Assembly: GCF_007096885.1 (NCBI RefSeq)
Contig: NZ_VJNO01000004.1
Span: 124,001 to 188,000 of the forward strand
Direction: 5' to 3'
Length of the DNA stretch: 64,000 bases
Origin: Streptomyces sp. 130
GTDB lineage: Bacteria; Actinomycetota; Actinomycetes; Streptomycetales; Streptomycetaceae
Shown piece by piece: positions 59,069 to 64,000 of the stretch; the first letter of the stretch is position 1, and each line of letters begins with the position of its first letter. Made by a program: the position numbers and the translations under genes. Below the pieces are notes generated by a model. It saw only the letters and a program-made list of their open reading frames with translations, was not told the DNA's origin and searched no databases.

Positions 59069-62000
59069 TCAGCCCTTCAGGTCCGGACGCTGGGTCACCC
59101 GGATCGAGTTGACCAGCGTCCTTCCGGAGACCGCGTCGAAGGCGACGTTTAGCTGACCATCCGTCACCTTGACCGTGAACGACTTGAACAGCGCGGTGCG
59201 GGCACCACCCGATTCCAGGCGCACGTCGACGTTCGGCACCTTCTCCGCCCCTTCGGCGAGCACGTCGAACACGCGCGTGCCCGGCTTCGTCCCGGCCGCC
59301 TCGGCGAAGCCCAGCTCCACCTGGTAGACACCGGACGGGACGTTGTCGAAGCGGTACTCGGCGACACCTTCACGGCCCGAACGCAGCAGCTGCTGCGCCG
59401 GAGAGCTGCCGGCGCCGGCGACGTCCTTGCGCGTGTACGTCGGCGCGGTGCCGGCGCCGGTGTACCCGAACCTGCCCTTCGCGTAGGCGCGGTCCGCGCT
59501 CCACGCGTCGCCGAGCGCGTCCAGGGACGCGAAGTCCGCGCCGGCGTCGACGCCCTGCTGGTAGGCGGGGACCACCAGTTTCAGCGGCAGCGAGAGCGAC
59601 GGCTTCCGGGCGCTTCGCGAGGTGATCACCAGCGTGCCGGTGTACGCCGTCCCCGGTGTCGCCGTCGTCGTGTCGAAGGCCAGCGTCACCTCCTGCCGAC
59701 CGCCCGCCGCGAGCGTGCCCGAGGCCGGGGCGACCTTGAGCCAGGAGGCACCGGACTTCTCCGCGACGGTGTACTGGGCGGCGGAGCCTTCGTTGGTGAG
59801 CGTCAGGGTGCGCTCGCGCCGCTCACCGGCGGGTACGGTCAGCTGCCAGCCCTCCTCGGTGTCCGCCCGCACCGCGCCGGTGGTCAGCGCGGTCTCGGTG
59901 CGCAGCGCGGACAGGCTGCCCAGCTCGGCGGTACGGCTCGCGGACGCGTAGTCCGTCGCCGCGACCGTGACCTCGTGGGCGGCGGCGGCAGCCACCGGGA
60001 CCTGTGCGAGGTAGGCGCCGTCCGCCCGCGTGGTGGCGGTCCCGACGGTCGCGGTGCCACGGGTGACGGTGACGGTCGCACCGGCGACCGGCTCGCCGTC
60101 GTTCGCGTCGGTCACCGTGCCGGACACCACCGCGTGGCCCTCCGGCCGGAATCGGATCGCCATCCCGTCGCGCAGCGACAGCTCGTCGTACGAGTACTGC
60201 AACGCCTCGGTGCCGTCGTGGCTCTCCGCGCCGACGGTCGCGCCCGTGCCCTGCTCGAACCCCTTCTCACTGGGGTCGATGCCCTTGTAGTGGAAGGTGT
60301 AGGTGCCGTCCTCGCTCAGCACGGCCGCGAAGCCGATGCGCTGCGAGGTGTCCCGGGCGATCAGCATGTCCCGCCACTCGACGACGTACTCCCGGTGCGG
60401 AGCCGTGCCGCGCACCGCCGTGTAGACGCCGGAGGCGGAATCCATGGTCAGCCGGTCCCAGAAGGGCGAGAGCGCGCCGTTCGGCGCCGCCTTCTGCGGC
60501 ATCGGGCCGTTCTCCACCAGCCCCAGGTATCCGAAGATCAGCTGGCCGTCACGGGTGACCCAGCCCTTGTCGTACGTGCGGCCGTACAGGGCGACGGGGA
60601 ACGGCGGTGTGACGGCCGTGTACGCCGGTGACGGGGTCGCGATGCCGAGCTTCGTCCCGCCGGCCGGGAAGTCCGCCGCCACCTGCCGGCAGGTGGTCCC
60701 GAAGGCGTCGCTGCGCGAGGTGAGCCGCACGTCCCTGGTGGCGGAGCCCGCGGCCACGTCCGCGACGATCCCGACGGCGGCGGCGCAGTGGTTGAGCGGG
60801 GTGAAGCCGATCCGGTATCCGCCCACGGGCAGCTTCAGCTCATAGGTGCCGTCGGACGCCGTGGACACGCGCACCGGAGTGCCCTGCACCTTGATCGCGA
60901 CGTCCGCCTCGGTGCCGGAGTCGCTGCGTACCGTGCCGGTCAGGGTGCCCGTGGGGGCGACGGCCAGCGCCGGGTCGTGCACGGCGGAGCCGTCGTCCGT
61001 GACGGTGAGCGCGGCCGTGTCGGTGACGTAGCCGAACTTCGTCACGGTCACCTTGTAGTCGCCCGACACCAGACGCGGGAAGGCGTAGGAGCCGTCCTTC
61101 TTCGTGGTGAGGGTCGCCCGGGTGGGACCGGCGACGGACACCTCGGCGTCGGCCGCCGGGTCACCGCCCGCCGTGACCGTTCCGGTGAGGGCGCCGACGT
61201 GGTCGCGCGGAGCCGCCTCCACGGCCTTGTACGCGTCGAGCCGGCCCTCCCCGTACACGTTGTTGAAGTCCGCGGTGCCGCCGCAGGTGGTGTCGTCGAC
61301 GTCGATCGCGGACCGGTTCAGCACCGCCTCGGTCGCCGCGACGTCGCCGCGCAGCGCCGGTGCCGCCGACCACAGCAGGGCGACGGTCGCCGCGGTGTGG
61401 GGCGAGGCCATCGACGTACCCGACTTGATGGCGTAGCCGCCGCCCGGCGCCGACGAGCGCACGTTCATGCCCGGTGCCGCGATGTTCGGCTTCACGGTCC
61501 CGTCGACGCCCGGACCGCGTGAGGAGAACGAGGCGATCTTGTTGGTGTTGTCGAAGGCGCCCGAGGAATACGTGTTCGTGTAGGCGCCCGGTGATCCCGC
61601 CGTGTCGCAGGCCGGACCGGTGTTGCCGTTGGAGAAGGCCGGGAAGATGCCGGCGTCCCGCCAGGACTGGACCATCGCCTGGTACCAGGTGTCCAGGCTG
61701 TCCGCCCCCCAGGAGTTGTTGATGACGTCGGGGGCCAGGTCCGGCCGGGGGTTCTCCCCGTCCGCGTCGGTGGGCGCGAGCATCCACTGGCCGGCGGCCA
61801 GCAGCGCCTCGCGCGGGCAGCCCTCGGGGGTGCACGCCTTGGCGGAGATCCAGCGTGCGCCGGGCGCGACACCGATGGCGTTGCCGGTGCCGTCCGACCC
61901 GACCATGGTGCCCATGGTGTGGGTGCCGTGCCCCTGGTCGTCACAGGGCTTGGCCGTACCGCAGGTCCGGGTCGCGTCGAACCAGTTGTAACCGTGCTCG

Positions 62001-62659
62001 TACGTGCCGTCGGCCTTCAGGCCCCGGTAGGAGGCGGCGAGCGCGGGGTGCTGGTGGTCCACCCCCGTGTCGATGCCGCCCACCACGGTGCCTTCGCCGC
62101 GGTCGCCGAACTCGTCCCACACCTTGGGGGCGTTGACGCGGTCGACGTTCCACTCGATGCGGTCGACCGACGCCACCTGGCTGCCCTCGGATGTCGGAGG
62201 CAGCGGGATCGTGTCGTCGGCCTCGATCGACTCGACGTCGGAACGGGCGGCGATCCGGGCGGCGAGGGCCTTGTCACCGGTGACCTTGACGGTGTTGCTG
62301 ATCCAGTACGTCTCGTAGGACGCGCCGGACTTCTCCAGCAGTGCGGTGAGCCCCCGCTGCGAGCGCTCGGCGTGCGCGGTCTTCGCCTTCAGGACGGCGC
62401 GGCCCCGGCCTGCCTTGGTGGCCGCCTTCTTCGCGGCGGAGGTGTCGGCCTGGGAGTCGAGCTGCACCCAGAAGGAGACCTTGCCGTGGGCCGTGAGGTC
62501 CTGGAGCACGGCGCCGTCCGCCTTGCTCCGAAGGGCCGACGGGGCGGCCGGCTCCGGGTCGGCGGCAGCCGCCGGGAGTGCTCCCAGGAAGGAGGCTCCC
62601 AGGGCCGTGGTCAGTGCGGTGACGAGCAGCCCCCGCCATCGGGATCTGTGTCTGTTCAC
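59069..62659 (-). CDS. Secreted subtilisin-like (S8) protease with carboxypeptidase-regulatory and malectin-like domains
   Basis: 1196 residues from GTG 62659 (GAGGAG upstream). A signal peptide (about 1-33, LPAAAADPEPA) and an I9-like propeptide (about 45-150; VSFWVQLDSQAD) lead to the S8 domain (about 175-480) with triad Asp197 (GGIDTGVD), His244 (GHGTHTMG) and Ser416 (GTSMASPH). Beyond it lie carboxypeptidase-regulatory-like beta domains (GALTGTVTAGGDPAADAEV; GTLTGTVRSDSG; SGTVTDANDGEPVAGATV), an Ig-like/BACON-type repeat (GASWLKVAPASGTLAAGG) and a C-terminal malectin-like domain (VAEYRFDNVPSGVYQVELGF to VNSIRVTQRPDL). It works outside the cell, probably on protein nutrients; the malectin-like end may bind carbohydrate. 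Paralogous to the gene 21 bases upstream. Confidence 0.95.
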   Translation of the reverse strand: MNRHRSRWRGLLVTALTTALGASFLGALPAAAADPEPAAPSALRSKADGAVLQDLTAHGKVSFWVQLDSQADTSAAKKAATKAGRGRAVLKAKTAHAERSQRGLTALLEKSGASYETYWISNTVKVTGDKALAARIAARSDVESIEADDTIPLPPTSEGSQVASVDRIEWNVDRVNAPKVWDEFGDRGEGTVVGGIDTGVDHQHPALAASYRGLKADGTYEHGYNWFDATRTCGTAKPCDDQGHGTHTMGTMVGSDGTGNAIGVAPGARWISAKACTPEGCPREALLAAGQWMLAPTDADGENPRPDLAPDVINNSWGADSLDTWYQAMVQSWRDAGIFPAFSNGNTGPACDTAGSPGAYTNTYSSGAFDNTNKIASFSSRGPGVDGTVKPNIAAPGMNVRSSAPGGGYAIKSGTSMASPHTAATVALLWSAAPALRGDVAATEAVLNRSAIDVDDTTCGGTADFNNVYGEGRLDAYKAVEAAPRDHVGALTGTVTAGGDPAADAEVSVAGPTRATLTTKKDGSYAFPRLVSGDYKVTVTKFGYVTDTAALTVTDDGSAVHDPALAVAPTGTLTGTVRSDSGTEADVAIKVQGTPVRVSTASDGTYELKLPVGGYRIGFTPLNHCAAAVGIVADVAAGSATRDVRLTSRSDAFGTTCRQVAADFPAGGTKLGIATPSPAYTAVTPPFPVALYGRTYDKGWVTRDGQLIFGYLGLVENGPMPQKAAPNGALSPFWDRLTMDSASGVYTAVRGTAPHREYVVEWRDMLIARDTSQRIGFAAVLSEDGTYTFHYKGIDPSEKGFEQGTGATVGAESHDGTEALQYSYDELSLRDGMAIRFRPEGHAVVSGTVTDANDGEPVAGATVTVTRGTATVGTATTRADGAYLAQVPVAAAAAHEVTVAATDYASASRTAELGSLSALRTETALTTGAVRADTEEGWQLTVPAGERRERTLTLTNEGSAAQYTVAEKSGASWLKVAPASGTLAAGGRQEVTLAFDTTTATPGTAYTGTLVITSRSARKPSLSLPLKLVVPAYQQGVDAGADFASLDALGDAWSADRAYAKGRFGYTGAGTAPTYTRKDVAGAGSSPAQQLLRSGREGVAEYRFDNVPSGVYQVELGFAEAAGTKPGTRVFDVLAEGAEKVPNVDVRLESGGARTALFKSFTVKVTDGQLNVAFDAVSGRTLVNSIRVTQRPDLKG

Positions 62660-62680
62660 GTGTGGTTCTCCTCAGGTGGG

Positions 62681-64000
62681 TCAGCTGCTCAGGTCGGGGC
62701 GCTGGGTGACGCGGACGGCGTTGACGAGGGTCTTCTCCGTACCGGTGGCGACCAGCCGGAGGTTGAGCTGACCGTCGGTGACACGCACGGTGAAGGACTG
62801 GGTCAGGGCCCGGAAACTGCCGCCGGTGGCCCGGACGATGTCGAGGTCCGGCACCTGCACGGTGCCCTCGGCGAGGACGTCGGTGAGGCGCTTGCCGGCG
62901 GCCACCTTGCCGAGCTCCGCGAAGTCCAGCTCGACCTGGTAGGTCCCGTCGGGCACGTGGTCGAAGCGGTACTCGACCGCGCCTTCGCGTGCCGTGCGGA
63001 AGAGCTTGTCGTCGGCGGTGTCCTCGATGGCGTTGGCGGTCTTCACCTTCGTGGACCGGCCGATGAACCCGTACGACCCCGCCGTGTACTTCACGTCCGG
63101 CGACCAGACCTCCCCGGCGGAGTCGGTGTACGCCTTGCCCGAGCCGCTGTCGAGCGCCGTGCGGTAGCCGGGCACGGACACGGTCAGGGGGATCTTGATC
63201 TCGGGGGCGCGGCCACTGTCGGACGCGATGACGACGGTGCCCTTCAGTACGGTGCCGGGTGCGATGCCGTGCGTGTCGAGGGTCAGGACGACCTCCTGCC
63301 GGCCCCCCTTGCCGAGCCGGCCTTCGGCCGGTGCGGCCGTGAACCAGGGAGCGCCCGCCGCCTCGGTGACCGAGTAACCGCTCTCCGTACCGGAGTTGGC
63401 GAGGGTGAGAGTGCGCTGCCGGCTCTCCCCGGCGGGTACGACGACGGTCGTCGCGGTCGCCGGGCTCGCGGTGACCAGGCCGGTGGCGAGCGCGGTGGAG
63501 AACCGCTCGGTGGAGCCGGTCGCCAGTGCGACGGTGCGGGTGTCGGCGGTGTAGTGGGCCGCGGACACGGTGACGTCGTAGTCGTTCCGGTCGCCGGTCA
63601 CCGGTGCCTGGACCAGGTAGGTGCCGTCGGACGCGGTGGTCCCGGTGGCCAGGACCTCGCCGTCACGGGCGACGGTGACGGTGGCTCCGGCGAGCGCCTT
63701 GCCGTCGTTGCCGTCGGTGACGGTGCCGGACAGGGCGGCGCTGCGCAGGGGCCGGAAGGCCACCGCCAGCCCCTCGCTGACGGCCGCTTCGTTGTGCGAG
63801 AACTGGATGGCGTCGGTGCCGTCGGCGTTCTCGGCGCCGATCGTCGCGCTCGCGGCGCGCGCGTAGTCGTCGCCGGCCAGGTCGCGGTAGTGGTACGCGT
63901 ACGTCCCGTCCTCACCGATCACCACGGAGAAGCCGAGCCTCTGCGCGCGGTCGCCGGTCGTCACCATGTTGCGCCACTCCACGACGATCTCGCGGTGCGG
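62681..64000 (-). CDS. C-terminal part of a second S8-type secreted protein (gene runs off the window)
   Basis: 440 codons are visible from the window edge to the TGA at 62681; the start and catalytic domain lie outside. The visible part aligns throughout with residues about 755-1196 of the neighbouring protease. Shared features are VVEWRNMVTTGDRAQRLGF at the edge, a carboxypeptidase-regulatory domain (SGTVTDGNDGKALAGATV), the Ig-like repeat (GAPWFTAAPAEGRLGKGG) and the malectin-like end (VEYRFDHVPDGTYQVELDF to RVTQRPDLSS). Only 21 bases separate it from the downstream paralogue, so the two form an operon that arose by tandem duplication. Whether its catalytic triad is intact cannot be seen. 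Confidence 0.88.
   Translation of the reverse strand, partial: PHREIVVEWRNMVTTGDRAQRLGFSVVIGEDGTYAYHYRDLAGDDYARAASATIGAENADGTDAIQFSHNEAAVSEGLAVAFRPLRSAALSGTVTDGNDGKALAGATVTVARDGEVLATGTTASDGTYLVQAPVTGDRNDYDVTVSAAHYTADTRTVALATGSTERFSTALATGLVTASPATATTVVVPAGESRQRTLTLANSGTESGYSVTEAAGAPWFTAAPAEGRLGKGGRQEVVLTLDTHGIAPGTVLKGTVVIASDSGRAPEIKIPLTVSVPGYRTALDSGSGKAYTDSAGEVWSPDVKYTAGSYGFIGRSTKVKTANAIEDTADDKLFRTAREGAVEYRFDHVPDGTYQVELDFAELGKVAAGKRLTDVLAEGTVQVPDLDIVRATGGSFRALTQSFTVRVTDGQLNLRLVATGTEKTLVNAVRVTQRPDLSS

Overview
The window is high-GC DNA with strong third-position G/C bias, frequent GTG and TTG starts, many ATGA/GTGA/TTGA start-stop overlaps and one TTA codon placed at codon 2 of a secreted lysozyme. 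Together with CebR-type operators, streptogrisin-like protease, DUF5133, a MmyB-like XRE regulator and a type III PKS, this indicates an actinomycete, almost certainly a Streptomyces chromosome. No phage, IS element, CRISPR array or rRNA was seen.

Layout. 1-12.0 kb: scattered metabolic and secreted-enzyme genes (partial SRPBCC protein, radical SAM enzyme with unusual cysteine spacing, LysR/SDR divergent pair, signal-less GH25, MarR beside a clipped VOC gene, type B carboxylesterase, pre-pro serine protease, GNAT, a tRNA-like sequence, NUDIX hydrolase, type III PKS, XRE regulator). 12.6-13.5 kb: cold-shock protein and a coiled-coil/basic/winged-helix protein. 13.9-29.1 kb: a seven-gene translationally coupled nonribosomal peptide operon behind one good vegetative promoter. 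29.2-41.6 kb: NmrA-like oxidoreductase, TTA-containing secreted GH25 lysozyme, a PAP2/YihY/PAP2-DAG-kinase lipid operon, small VOC/SRPBCC/flavin reductase genes, an inositolphosphotransferase-type PAP2 protein, a secreted GH5-FN3-CBM2 cellulase with an exact CebR box, and an orphan ArgJ. 41.7-47.3 kb: two TetR regulators with LLM oxidoreductase, DoxX-like protein, MFS transporter and FAD monooxygenase. 47.3-49.4 kb: decayed stretch with an NRPS adenylation relic, a heptamer tandem repeat, a membrane-anchored Mrr-type nuclease and a frameshifted gene. 49.4-59 kb: cation/proton antiporter, DUF proteins, a mycoredoxin-like protein, sirtuin, rifampin phosphotransferase under a rifamycin-associated-element-like palindrome, class III cyclase and universal stress protein. 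59.1-64 kb: two tandem paralogous subtilisin-like secreted proteins, the second cut by the window end.

The most interesting system is the peptide operon: module 1 (C-A-T, acidic pocket suggesting a basic amino acid), module 2 (C-A-T-TE fused in one 1842-residue chain to an MFS exporter, serine-type code, with cysteine replacing the TE serine), a stand-alone adenylate-forming ligase, module 3 (C-A-T, glycine-like code), MbtH, a free carrier protein and a free condensation-like protein whose active-site motif begins Cys-His. A plausible reading is a short acylated peptide of about three residues, released by a Cys-thioesterase and handed to an exporter covalently tied to the last module. Specificities and product are inferences from aligned signature residues only.
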